Source: JAAYEA01 sp012689325
Lineage (GTDB): Bacteria > Chloroflexota > Anaerolineae > JAAYEA01
Length of the DNA: 37,998 nucleotides
Direction of reading: 5' to 3'
Assembly (NCBI GenBank): GCA_036841525.1
Contig: DAITVZ010000054.1
Coordinates: forward strand, 1 to 37,998
Shown here: positions 1-7,231 of the stretch, in pieces
How positions within the stretch are numbered: the first letter of the stretch is position 1
Layout: every line of letters begins with the position of its first letter
Notes under the pieces: generated by a model
Seen by the model: only the letters and a program-made list of their open reading frames with translations
The model's database searches: none
Told to the model about the DNA's origin: nothing
Translations under genes and position numbers: made by a program

Positions 1-1
1 G

Positions 2-487
2 CCCAACCCATTTCCCAAGAGCATCTTCGAGAACGTGGCTTGGGGTGCGCGCATCAACGGCTTTCGCGGCGATATGGACGCCCTGGTTGAGCAGTCACTG
101 CGGCGGGCCGCCCTTTGGGACGAGGTGAAGGACAAGCTGCATCAGAGTGGGCTCTCCCTTTCGGGGGGCCAACAGCAGCGCCTGTGTATCGCGCGGGCCA
201 TCGCCGTCCGACCGGAGATCATTCTCATGGACGAGCCCGCTTCGGCCCTGGATCCCATCGCCACCCTGCGGATCGAGGAGCTCATGCAGCACCTGAAGGA
301 GAACTATACGATCGTCATCGTCACCCACAACATGCAGCAGGCCGCGCGAGCGTCGGACTGGACTGCCGTCATGATGATGGATGAGGATCGGGCGGGCCAA
401 ATGATCGAGTTCGGCGAGACGCAGCAGCTCTTTATGACCCCGCGCGACCGCCGAACCGAGGACTATATCACGGGGAGGATCGGATGA
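2..487 (+). CDS. pstB: Phosphate ABC transporter ATP-binding protein PstB (5' end missing)
   Basis: This is the C-terminal part of the ATPase that powers the PstSCAB high-affinity phosphate importer at the inner face of the membrane. The reading frame is open from base 2, so the Walker A part lies outside the window. Visible are the PstB-typical stretch PNPFPKSIFENVAWG at the start, the ABC signature LSGGQQQRLCIARA, the Walker B segment IILMDEPASALDP, and the H-loop TIVIVTHNMQQAARASD. The last of these, with its QQAAR and SD residues, is characteristic of PstB rather than of other ABC ATPases. The stop overlaps the next start as ATGA (484-487), so it is translationally coupled to the HD-domain gene, and phoU follows. 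The identification is secure; only the N-terminus is missing. Confidence 0.95.
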   Translation, partial: PNPFPKSIFENVAWGARINGFRGDMDALVEQSLRRAALWDEVKDKLHQSGLSLSGGQQQRLCIARAIAVRPEIILMDEPASALDPIATLRIEELMQHLKENYTIVIVTHNMQQAARASDWTAVMMMDEDRAGQMIEFGETQQLFMTPRDRRTEDYITGRIG

Positions 488-1281
488 GCCAGGCGGAAGA
501 GACGCCTCTAGCCTTCAAAGTGCCCACACGACACAATGCCAAGCTGCACAAGCTGGTCGGGCTCATCAACGCCGACCAGGAGTTGCTTCAACTGTGGCAC
601 TGTGCTAATATAAACGCCGTGGATCGCTCCGGCATCAGCGATCACGGCGGGGTGCATATCCGAATCGTGTCCAATGCCGCGCTGCGGGTGCTGCGGCTTC
701 TGGTGGAAGCTGGCATCCAGCCCAGTATCGTGACGCACCACGGCATGACCTCGGATGACGCCGAGTTGGTCGTGGTGCTGGCGGCGGCGCTGCATGATCT
801 GGGCATCGCCATACATCGGGATTCGCACGAGAGCTATAGCCTGATCCTAGCCTACCCGAAGGCGCGGCAGATCCTGGGCGGCATCTATCAGGAGCCCGAG
901 CTGACCACCATGGTGGCGGAGACGCTCCATGCCGTCATCGCGCACCGCTGGGATGTGCACTGCCTGACCCTGGAGGCAGGGGTAGTCAAGGTGGCCGATG
1001 CCCTGGACATGACCGCAGGGCGCTCACGCATCCCCTTCGAGGCGGGACAGGTCAACATCCATTCTGTCTCGGCCCTGGCTGTGGAAGAAGTGAGCATCCA
1101 AAAAGGCGAGAAGCGCCCGGTTCGGGTGTCCGTCAAGCTGGGCAACTCGGCCGGCATTTTCCAACTGGATGAACTGCTGCGCCGCAAGCTCAAGAACTCG
1201 AGCATCGCGCCCTACGTCGAGGTGGTGGCCAAGATCGAGGGCGAGACCGAGCGCAGGCTGCTCGAGATCTACGAGCTCTAG
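484..1281 (+). CDS. HD-domain phosphohydrolase between pstB and phoU
   Basis: A 265-residue predicted metal-dependent phosphohydrolase of the HD superfamily. The metal-site pattern is visible: an early histidine in ISDHGGVH (H54/H58), the HD pair in ALHDLG (H104-D105), further histidines at 111 and 115, and a distal aspartate in ADALDMTAGR (D172). The last roughly 80 residues form a separate mixed alpha/beta tail with no motif I recognise. It starts at an ATG overlapping the pstB stop by ATGA, and phoU begins 19 bases after its stop, so the three genes are one operon. The substrate cannot be read from the sequence. Hydrolysis of a phosphorylated nucleotide or second messenger linked to phosphate status is an inference from context only. 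Confidence 0.8.
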   Translation: MSQAEETPLAFKVPTRHNAKLHKLVGLINADQELLQLWHCANINAVDRSGISDHGGVHIRIVSNAALRVLRLLVEAGIQPSIVTHHGMTSDDAELVVVLAAALHDLGIAIHRDSHESYSLILAYPKARQILGGIYQEPELTTMVAETLHAVIAHRWDVHCLTLEAGVVKVADALDMTAGRSRIPFEAGQVNIHSVSALAVEEVSIQKGEKRPVRVSVKLGNSAGIFQLDELLRRKLKNSSIAPYVEVVAKIEGETERRLLEIYEL

Positions 1282-1300
1282 CAGAAGAAGGAGAATCGAC

Positions 1301-2002
1301 GTGCCAAGAGAGACCTTGGATCGCAAGCTGCGGCAGCTTCAGGATGACGTCCTGATCCTGGGAAGCATGGTCCAACAGGCGATCAAAGCGGCAGTGGCCG
1401 CGCTACAGGCGCGCGACCTGGCTGCGGCCCGGCGCATCATCGAGGGCGACATGGAGATCAACCGCCGCCGATTCCAGTTGGAGCGCGATTGCCTCATCTG
1501 CCTGGCCACGCAGAGCCCCATGGCGGGGGATGTGCGCGTGGTCGCCGCCGTGCTCGAGATCTCGACGGACCTGGAGCGAATGGGCGACTATGCCAAGGGC
1601 ATCTCCCGCGTCAGCCTTATGCTCGGGCCCAAGCCGCTCTTCAGGCCTCTCCCCGAGATCGAGCAGATGGCAGACAAGGGCTGCGAGCTGCTGCGCCGGG
1701 CCCTTGATGCCTTTGTTCAGCGGGATGTGGCCGCTGCGCGCGAGATCCCTTCCGAGGACGATCAGGTGGATGCCCTGTACAATCTGGTCTACCGCCAGCT
1801 TCTGGATGCGATCATCGCCGATCCCACCGTCATGGACGAGGCCACCAACCTGCTCTGGGTGGCGCACGATCTGGAGCGCTTTTCCGATCGGGTGACGAAT
1901 ATCTGCGAGCGCACCGTCTTTACGGTCACGGGCGAGATGCGCGAGCTGGACGTGGACGATCAGGATCAGCCCAGCCCCGAGCGCACCTCCAAGGACTCGT
2001 GA
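1301..2002 (+). CDS. phoU: Phosphate signalling/transport regulator PhoU
   Basis: A 233-residue PhoU, the usual length for the family. PhoU is a cytoplasmic dimer of two three-helix bundles that restrains phosphate import through PstB and signals phosphate status to the PhoR kinase. Each repeat carries its metal-binding helix motif: LERMGDYAKGI in the first half and LERFSDRVTNICERTVF in the second. I chose the GTG at 1301 because AAGGAG (1288-1293) stands seven bases upstream and the protein then begins like other PhoU proteins (RETLDRKLRQLQDDV). The frame is open further upstream, but that part overlaps the HD gene and has no family resemblance. It is the last gene of the pst operon before a strong terminator. 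Confidence 0.95.
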   Translation: MPRETLDRKLRQLQDDVLILGSMVQQAIKAAVAALQARDLAAARRIIEGDMEINRRRFQLERDCLICLATQSPMAGDVRVVAAVLEISTDLERMGDYAKGISRVSLMLGPKPLFRPLPEIEQMADKGCELLRRALDAFVQRDVAAAREIPSEDDQVDALYNLVYRQLLDAIIADPTVMDEATNLLWVAHDLERFSDRVTNICERTVFTVTGEMRELDVDDQDQPSPERTSKDS

Positions 2003-2024
2003 GCCAGACCGGAGCTTGAGCGCG

Positions 2025-2062
2025 AGAGGCGCGGCGGATGCGCATCCGCCACGCCTCTTTTT
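2025..2062 (+). terminator. Intrinsic terminator after phoU
   Basis: A long GC-rich hairpin: outer arms GAGGCG (2026-2031) and CGCCTC (2052-2057), one C/A mismatch, then eight inner pairs between 2033-2040 and 2043-2050. The descending arm runs straight into five T residues (2058-2062). It closes the pst operon. Confidence 0.92.
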
Positions 2063-2071
2063 GTGGGTTGG

Positions 2072-2099
2072 TTGCGGATGATAGGATTCCTAGTATAAT
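2072..2099 (+). promoter_or_regulatory. Sigma-70-type promoter for the aldolase gene
   Basis: TTGCGG (2072-2077) and a perfect TATAAT (2094-2099) are separated by 16 bases. The element lies just downstream of the phoU terminator and about 80 bases upstream of the aldolase start, so it probably begins a new unit that may extend into recJ. Confidence 0.75.
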
Positions 2100-2178
2100 C
2101 GGGGCCAAGGAGCGCATCTTCGCATGCGCCACGGAACGCTCCGGGGCACCCATAGCCCGGGAAAGATCAGGAGGGAAC

Positions 2179-2847
2179 ATGGCTCGTTACACGCGTCTCC
2201 AGGTGCTCAATGCGATGGTAGAGACCGGCTTGGTCCCCGTTTTCTATCATGCCGATGTGGACACGGCGATCAGGATCGTGGATGCTTGCGCCGCCGGCGG
2301 GGCCAAGCTCGTCGAGTTCACCAATCGCGGCGACCTGGCCTACGAGGTCTTTGTCGCGTTGGTCAAACACTTTGCGAAGAGGGACGTCATCCTGGGCGTC
2401 GGCTCGGTGGTCGATCCGGGTACTGCGTCGCTCTACTTGGCCAGCGGCGCCAACTTTGTCGTCGGCCCGATCCTCAACCCAGAGGTGGCCAAGACCTGCA
2501 ACCGCCGCAAGGTCGCCTACAGCCCTGGCTGCGGCTCGGCCTCCGAGATCTCGCAGGCTGAGGAGCTCGGCTGCGAGATCGTCAAGGTCTTCCCGGCCGA
2601 TTGCGCCGGCGGTCCCGAGTTTGTCAAAGCCATTCTCGGGCCGTGCCCTTGGACCAGCATCATGCCCACCGGTGGCGTGGATGCGACCAAGGAAAGCATC
2701 ACCAATTGGTTCAAGGCGGGCGTCAGTTGCGTGGGGATCGGCTCCAAGCTGATCACCAAGGAGGCCATTGCGGCTGGGGACTATGCCGCCATCGCCGCCA
2801 AGGTCAAGCAGGTCTTGGCCTGGATCAAGGAAGCCCGGGGCGCCTGA
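2179..2847 (+). CDS. eda: KDPG/KHG-type aldolase (2-keto-3-deoxy-6-phosphogluconate aldolase family)
   Basis: A 222-residue class I aldolase that splits 2-keto-3-deoxy-6-phosphogluconate (and often 4-hydroxy-2-oxoglutarate) through a Schiff base. The Schiff-base lysine is K136 in EIVKVFPAD, the general-base glutamate is E46 in LVEFTNRG, and the phosphate-binding part of the barrel is MPTGGV (162-167). The segment around E46 reads EFTNRG where the family usually has EVTLRT, so the substrate range may differ. I chose the ATG at 2179 because AGGAGG (2169-2174) lies four bases upstream; the frame is open upstream but passes through the promoter. No dehydratase or KDG kinase lies beside it, so its pathway cannot be assigned from context. 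Confidence 0.88.
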   Translation: MARYTRLQVLNAMVETGLVPVFYHADVDTAIRIVDACAAGGAKLVEFTNRGDLAYEVFVALVKHFAKRDVILGVGSVVDPGTASLYLASGANFVVGPILNPEVAKTCNRRKVAYSPGCGSASEISQAEELGCEIVKVFPADCAGGPEFVKAILGPCPWTSIMPTGGVDATKESITNWFKAGVSCVGIGSKLITKEAIAAGDYAAIAAKVKQVLAWIKEARGA

Positions 2848-2957
2848 AGCCCCTCGCCATGCGCCTTGCGGAGGGTCTGGGACCGCGTCTCCCCCGCCCC
2901 TCCGCGGCAGGCTGAAGCCAGACTGCTGTGCTCCGCCCTAGCTGGAAAGGTCCCACC

Positions 2958-4844
2958 TTGGACAAGATAAAATGGGTCCTGGCTCCCGCCGCGCCCGCGG
3001 AGCTTGCTGGCTCCTTCGGCGTCTTGCCCATCGTGGCTCAGATTATGTACAGCCGGGGCCTCGCCTCCCCGACCGCGGTTCACGAGTTCCTGCACCCCGA
3101 GCTCGCCGAGCACGACCCCTTCAGGCTGCAGGGCATGACACAGGCGGTGGCGCGCATCCGCCGCGCGCTAAGCCAGCAAGAGCCCATCGCCGTCTACGGG
3201 GATTATGACGTGGACGGGGTGACGGCAACGGCGCTCCTCGTCCACGTTCTCCGCGCCCTGGGAGGCGAGGCCTTTCCCTATATTCCCCATCGCGTGGAGG
3301 AAGGGTATGGCCTGAACCTGGAGGCGATCCAGAGGCTTCATACCAAGGTGATCGAGATGCGGTGGCAGTCGTCGGGGATCCCCAGCCTGCACGCCCAGAG
3401 TACTGCCGATCTAGGACCCAGCGCGCTGGAGGAGCTGGGGCTGAGCGCAACCGCCGAGTTGGGATTGGAGGCCCTGGCCGCCCGAGCACTGGAGGACGCC
3501 GCCAAGGTGAGGCGCGCCTTCGGGATGGGCGCCGGCCTGCTGCTTACCGTGGACTGCGGCATCCGCTCCGTGCGAGAGGTGGCCTACGCCCGCGAGCTTG
3601 GATTGGATGTCATCATTACCGACCACCACGGCGTCGGGCCCGAGCTTCCCCAGGCTAACGCCATCATCAACCCCAAGCAGCCGGGTAACACCTATCCTGA
3701 CGTTGACCTCGCCGGCGTGGGCCTCGCCTTCAAGCTGGCGCAAGCGCTGCTGCGCCTGGAGCGCGCCTACCCCACCCGAGCTCGCGACGCTGTGCCCATC
3801 GAGGAGGCTGACCTGCTGGACGTGGTAGCGCTGGGCACCGTAGCGGATGTGGCGCCGCTCGTGGGAGAGAACCGGCGGCTCGTCCGTGCGGGGCTGCGGC
3901 AAATCCAGAACACCAAGCGCCCCGGGCTGCGCGCGTTGCTCAAGGAAGCCGGGGTCTCCCCGGACAAGGTCACCGCAATGGCCATCGGCTTTTACCTGGG
4001 GCCCAGGCTCAATGCGGCGGGCCGCCTGGCCGACGCCATGAACAGCTACCAGCTTCTGATGACCAGCTCCGACCAGAGGGCCCAGCAGTTGGCCGTCGCG
4101 CTAGGGCAGAAGAACCGGGAGCGCCAGGCCAAGACGAGCGAGCTGCTCGAGCAAGCCAAGGCCCAGTTGGCGTCGGAAGGCATTGGGGACATTATCCTGA
4201 TCGCCGGCAAGCAATACCTGGCCGGCGTCGCTGGCCTGGTAGCCGGGAGGCTCACCACCGAGTTCTACCGTCCTGCCGTCGTGCTGGAGGTCGGCGCGCA
4301 CGAGAGCAAGGCTTCGGCGCGGAGCATCCCCGAGTTCCACATCACTCAAGCGCTGGATCAGTGCGCCGAGCTGCTGGTGCGGCACGGCGGGCATGCCGAG
4401 GCGGCTGGCTTTACGGTTCGCAACGAGAACTGGCTCGCGCTCTGCCAGCGGTTGCGCGCCATCGCCGCGGAGCAATTGGCTGGGAAGGAGCTTCAGCGCC
4501 GGCTCGCTATCGACGCCGAGGTGGCGCTGGCCGAGGCTGACGAGTCCTTGCTCGCGGCCTTGGAGCCGCTGCAGCCCTTTGGACACGGGAATCCGGAGCC
4601 TAGCTTGGTGACCCTCAATCTGGAGGCCAGCAACTACCAGGTTGTCGGGAATGGCCACCTCCGTTTCGAGGTCAGGGAGGGAGAGACCTTCCGAGAGTGC
4701 ATCGCGTTCCGCCAGGCGGAGTGGGCAGTGACCAGGCCGCCGCGGGTTGACCTGGTGTACAGCCTGGGCCTCAACGAGTTCAGGGGAAACCGAACGCTGC
4801 AGTTGTACGTAAAGGATATGCGGCCTGCATCGGGGCCGATCTGA
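2958..4844 (+). CDS. recJ: Single-stranded-DNA-specific 5'-3' exonuclease RecJ
   Basis: RecJ degrades single-stranded DNA from the 5' end in recombination and mismatch repair. All the DHH-family motifs are present: YGDYDVDG (D82, D84, D86), VDCG (D199), TDHHG (D222-H223-H224), DVVALGTVAD, then the DHHA1 domain with LNAAGRL and RHGGHAEAAG. I prefer the TTG at 2958 (628 residues), since GGAAAGG (2944-2950) lies seven bases upstream and the protein then begins like other RecJ proteins (KIKWVL). An in-frame GTG at 2928 adds ten residues and has no clear ribosome site. Between motif I and the VDCG motif there are about 115 residues, against about 52 in E. coli RecJ; the extra segment contains octapeptide repeats (3411-3506). 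Imperfect GC-rich inverted repeats lie in the gap before the gene (2862-2912). Confidence 0.95.
   Translation: MDKIKWVLAPAAPAELAGSFGVLPIVAQIMYSRGLASPTAVHEFLHPELAEHDPFRLQGMTQAVARIRRALSQQEPIAVYGDYDVDGVTATALLVHVLRALGGEAFPYIPHRVEEGYGLNLEAIQRLHTKVIEMRWQSSGIPSLHAQSTADLGPSALEELGLSATAELGLEALAARALEDAAKVRRAFGMGAGLLLTVDCGIRSVREVAYARELGLDVIITDHHGVGPELPQANAIINPKQPGNTYPDVDLAGVGLAFKLAQALLRLERAYPTRARDAVPIEEADLLDVVALGTVADVAPLVGENRRLVRAGLRQIQNTKRPGLRALLKEAGVSPDKVTAMAIGFYLGPRLNAAGRLADAMNSYQLLMTSSDQRAQQLAVALGQKNRERQAKTSELLEQAKAQLASEGIGDIILIAGKQYLAGVAGLVAGRLTTEFYRPAVVLEVGAHESKASARSIPEFHITQALDQCAELLVRHGGHAEAAGFTVRNENWLALCQRLRAIAAEQLAGKELQRRLAIDAEVALAEADESLLAALEPLQPFGHGNPEPSLVTLNLEASNYQVVGNGHLRFEVREGETFRECIAFRQAEWAVTRPPRVDLVYSLGLNEFRGNRTLQLYVKDMRPASGPI
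3411..3506 (+). repeat. Four degenerate 24-bp (octapeptide) repeats inside recJ
   Basis: Four consecutive in-frame 24-base units encode LGPSALEE, LGLSATAE, LGLEALAA and RALEDAAK (3411-3434, 3435-3458, 3459-3482, 3483-3506). The first three are clearly related and the fourth is more diverged. They form an alanine/leucine/glutamate-rich, probably helical, insertion (residues 152-183) between catalytic motifs of RecJ. Confidence 0.65.
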
Positions 4845-4911
4845 GTATAGGGCCTGGCCGGGGACGCGCCCTGCAGGCCATCGACGGCAGCGTACGTGGA
4901 AGGAGTCCGCG

Positions 4912-6288
4912 ATGTCCACCCCAGCCCCTGCTGAGGACAGCCTCTCTCGTCAGGACGATCTGGCCTATGTCATGGGCGCCCTCTCCGAGGGGGAAAACTG
5001 CTCCCTGACCGGCATGAGCAACATCGGCAAGTCGTTCCTGCTGCGGAACCTCCGCCGCCCCGAGGTTCAGCGCCGATGGGGCGCGCCCGGCTCGGGCAGC
5101 ATGATCCTGGTCTACGTCGACTTTAACCTCATGTGGGAGATGACCGATCAGGGCTTTTACGAGGTGATCCTGCGCGGCATCATGAGCGAGATCGATCAGG
5201 TGGCGTCCAATCCCCAGGTGATCGACCGAGTGCGGCAGGCCTACCAGAACCTGATCAACCCGACCTCGAGTTTTTTGGTGCCGGTGAGCTTTGGCGATGG
5301 CCTGATGGCGCTGAACCCAGGCTGGGAGCGGCGGCTGGTGCTTCTCCTTGACGAGTTCGACGAGCCCTGGGCGAACATCGATCGTCGAGCCTTCCTGAAC
5401 CTGCGCGCGCTGCGGGATCGCTATCAGGGCAGCCTGTGCTTCGTCACGGCCACCCTGCACCCATTGGCCTGCACCCGCCCAGACCGGGAGATCGGCGAGT
5501 TCTGCGAGCTATTCGCGCACAGGGCTCGCAGCCTGGCGCCCCTGAAGGCCGCGGAGGCGCTGGAGCTGGTGCGCCAGCTAGCGGCGCAAGACAGCAGCGA
5601 CTTGAGCGAGAGCGATGCCGAGTTCCTGGTGTATCACGCCGATGGTCATCCCGGGCTGTTGCAGGCGTCTTACAACCTGGTCGCTCGCGCCAAGCCCCTG
5701 GCCATGGGGGCGATTGGTCGCGAGGCGCCCAACTATGAGCGGGTTCGGAGCCTGCTGGACAGCGATGAGACCGTGCGCACCGAGTGCGCCAAGCTCTGGA
5801 ACGACCTGACTGAGCCCGAACAGAAGGCGATGATGGCAACGGTCTCCGGCGCAGAGAGCCCAGCGCGACGCGAGCTGGAAGCTCTGCGCCAGAGGCACTA
5901 CCTCGCCCAGCGCGATGGCGGCCTGGTCCCCTTTTGCCGCCTATTCGAGGGCTTTGTGCGGAGGCAGGTGCTGGCCCGGAGCCCTCAGCGCCCCGGCGTT
6001 CGCGTCGATGTGGAGGCTGGCGACGTCTACGTGGACGGCAAGCTGGTCCCGGCCCTGACCGACCTGGAGTACCGGATGCTGCTGCTTCTCTACGGCAACC
6101 TGGGCAAGATATGCGACAAGTACACGATCGTCGAGGTGGTCTGGGGCGATAGCTACATCGATCAGGTGGATGATGCCCGCATCGAAAAGCTCGTCAGCCG
6201 CCTCCGGCAAAAGCTTGGCGAGGACCCGGCGAATCCGCAATACCTGGTCACTGTGCGCGGCCGCGGCTACAGGCTTTCGAACCCCTGA
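4912..6288 (+). CDS. STAND-like P-loop ATPase fused to an OmpR-type winged-helix DNA-binding domain
   Basis: A 458-residue cytoplasmic protein. The N-terminal ATPase has a Walker A loop GMSNIGKS (34-41), with asparagine at its fourth position, and a Walker B strand ending in LLLDEFDEP (D147-E148). A long helical region follows. The last roughly 95 residues are a transcriptional-regulator C domain of the OmpR/PhoB kind, recognisable by LTDLEYRMLLLL, RIEKLVSRLRQKL and the closing hairpin VRGRGYRL. There is no receiver domain, so activity is probably switched by ATP binding rather than phosphorylation. GGAAGGAG (4898-4905) is six bases before the ATG. The pspA-like gene lies 129 bases downstream. 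An ATP-dependent regulator of this locus is a reasonable inference; the signal is unknown. Confidence 0.8.
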   Translation: MSTPAPAEDSLSRQDDLAYVMGALSEGENCSLTGMSNIGKSFLLRNLRRPEVQRRWGAPGSGSMILVYVDFNLMWEMTDQGFYEVILRGIMSEIDQVASNPQVIDRVRQAYQNLINPTSSFLVPVSFGDGLMALNPGWERRLVLLLDEFDEPWANIDRRAFLNLRALRDRYQGSLCFVTATLHPLACTRPDREIGEFCELFAHRARSLAPLKAAEALELVRQLAAQDSSDLSESDAEFLVYHADGHPGLLQASYNLVARAKPLAMGAIGREAPNYERVRSLLDSDETVRTECAKLWNDLTEPEQKAMMATVSGAESPARRELEALRQRHYLAQRDGGLVPFCRLFEGFVRRQVLARSPQRPGVRVDVEAGDVYVDGKLVPALTDLEYRMLLLLYGNLGKICDKYTIVEVVWGDSYIDQVDDARIEKLVSRLRQKLGEDPANPQYLVTVRGRGYRLSNP

Positions 6289-6326
6289 GCGCGCTCGGGG
6301 CCGGCGAGAGCCGCCCTGTCAGCGCA

Positions 6327-6343
6327 ACGTCAGGGTGACGTCA
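6327..6343. promoter_or_regulatory. Possible operator upstream of the pspA-like gene
   Basis: ACGTCA-GGG-TGACGT is a perfect six-base inverted repeat (6327-6341). Its right half also belongs to the palindrome TGACGTCA (6336-6343). It lies between the gene for the DNA-binding ATPase and the pspA-like gene. It could be an operator, but no -35/-10 pair could be placed convincingly nearby. Confidence 0.35.
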
Positions 6344-6417
6344 TGCAGCATCGGGTCCCTGGTGATATGCTGTGATCAAGGGGCCGGCTCGGCCCATCTG
6401 ACAAGGAGGAAGATAAC

Positions 6418-7092
6418 ATGGCGACGCTTTTGGAGCGAGTGAACACCCTGATTTCCGCCAATCTCAATTGGCTAGTGTCCAAAGCCCTCAAGGCCAACAG
6501 CCTGGCCGTCGTCGACGAGTACATCCGCAAGGTGGAGGACAACTTGGAGGCGCTGGAGGATGCGGCTGCCACCGTGGGCGGCGAGGCCAAGACGATCAAA
6601 CGCAAGTACGACGAGTTCAATGCCAAGGCCATGGAGCTGGACAAAAACGTCGACCTCTTCCTGGGCAAGGGTAAGGAAGACCTTGCCTTGGCAGCGCAGA
6701 ATCGCTACAATACAGCCAAGCGATTGGCCGAGGCCTACCAGGAGCAGTACGAGCGGCAGGCCACCGAGTTTCAGAAGCTGCTGGATGCCAAGCTCAAGCT
6801 GGAGGCCAAGCTGACTGCGATCCGCCAGGAGCGCGTCGAGCTGCAGTCGATGCTCGACCTGGCCAAGTCCAAGGAGCTCACCCACAAGGTCGTCGAGGGC
6901 GTGGGCGGGCTCACTGGCGCGGAGGCGGGGCTGGCCGAGATGCGGGAGGAGATCCAGCGGCGGCTCGACAAGGCCTCGGCACAGGGCGAGATCGACGCCA
7001 ACCGCCTGGATAAGCAGATCGCCGACGCGCTGGAGGAAGAGGAACTGCAGAGCCAGCTCGCCGCGCGGCGCAGCCGTCTGGGGCTGGGCTAG
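6418..7092 (+). CDS. PspA/IM30 (Vipp1)-family membrane-remodelling protein
   Basis: A 224-residue protein, almost entirely helical and charged, of the bacterial ESCRT-III-like PspA/IM30 family. These proteins polymerise on the inner leaflet and protect or repair stressed membranes. Visible are the typical amphipathic start MATLLERVNTLISANLN and the segment ALKANSLAVVDEYIRKVED. A long coiled coil follows (about residues 30-150), with further charged helices to the C-terminus. Length agrees with the family (about 220-230). AAGGAGG precedes the ATG by a few bases. The neighbours are a DNA-binding ATPase upstream and anchored solute-binding proteins downstream, so a role in a membrane-stress response at this locus is plausible. 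Confidence 0.85.
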   Translation: MATLLERVNTLISANLNWLVSKALKANSLAVVDEYIRKVEDNLEALEDAAATVGGEAKTIKRKYDEFNAKAMELDKNVDLFLGKGKEDLALAAQNRYNTAKRLAEAYQEQYERQATEFQKLLDAKLKLEAKLTAIRQERVELQSMLDLAKSKELTHKVVEGVGGLTGAEAGLAEMREEIQRRLDKASAQGEIDANRLDKQIADALEEEELQSQLAARRSRLGLG

Positions 7093-7149
7093 CGCCAAGC
7101 GCTGACGGACCCAAGGCGGGCGTGGGCCGCTCGGCCTGCGCTCGCCTCC

Positions 7150-7179
7150 AGCCCGGGCCGGCGGTCGCCGGCCCGGGCT
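7150..7179. other. Perfect 14-bp inverted repeat after the pspA-like gene
   Basis: Left arm 7150-7163 (AGCCCGGGCCGGCG) and right arm 7166-7179 are exactly complementary around a two-base centre. No T-run follows, so it is not a classical intrinsic terminator. It may stabilise or separate the pspA-like message from the genes that follow. Confidence 0.6.
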
Positions 7180-7231
7180 ATCGAGGCGCCCAGAGAGTTC
7201 GGCGCACACCTGCCGATGGAGCAAAGCGTCC

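Noticed and set aside
2862..2912. Imperfect hairpin between the aldolase and recJ as a terminator
   Set aside because: The stem is interrupted, the loop is large and no T-run follows, so it is not called as a terminator.
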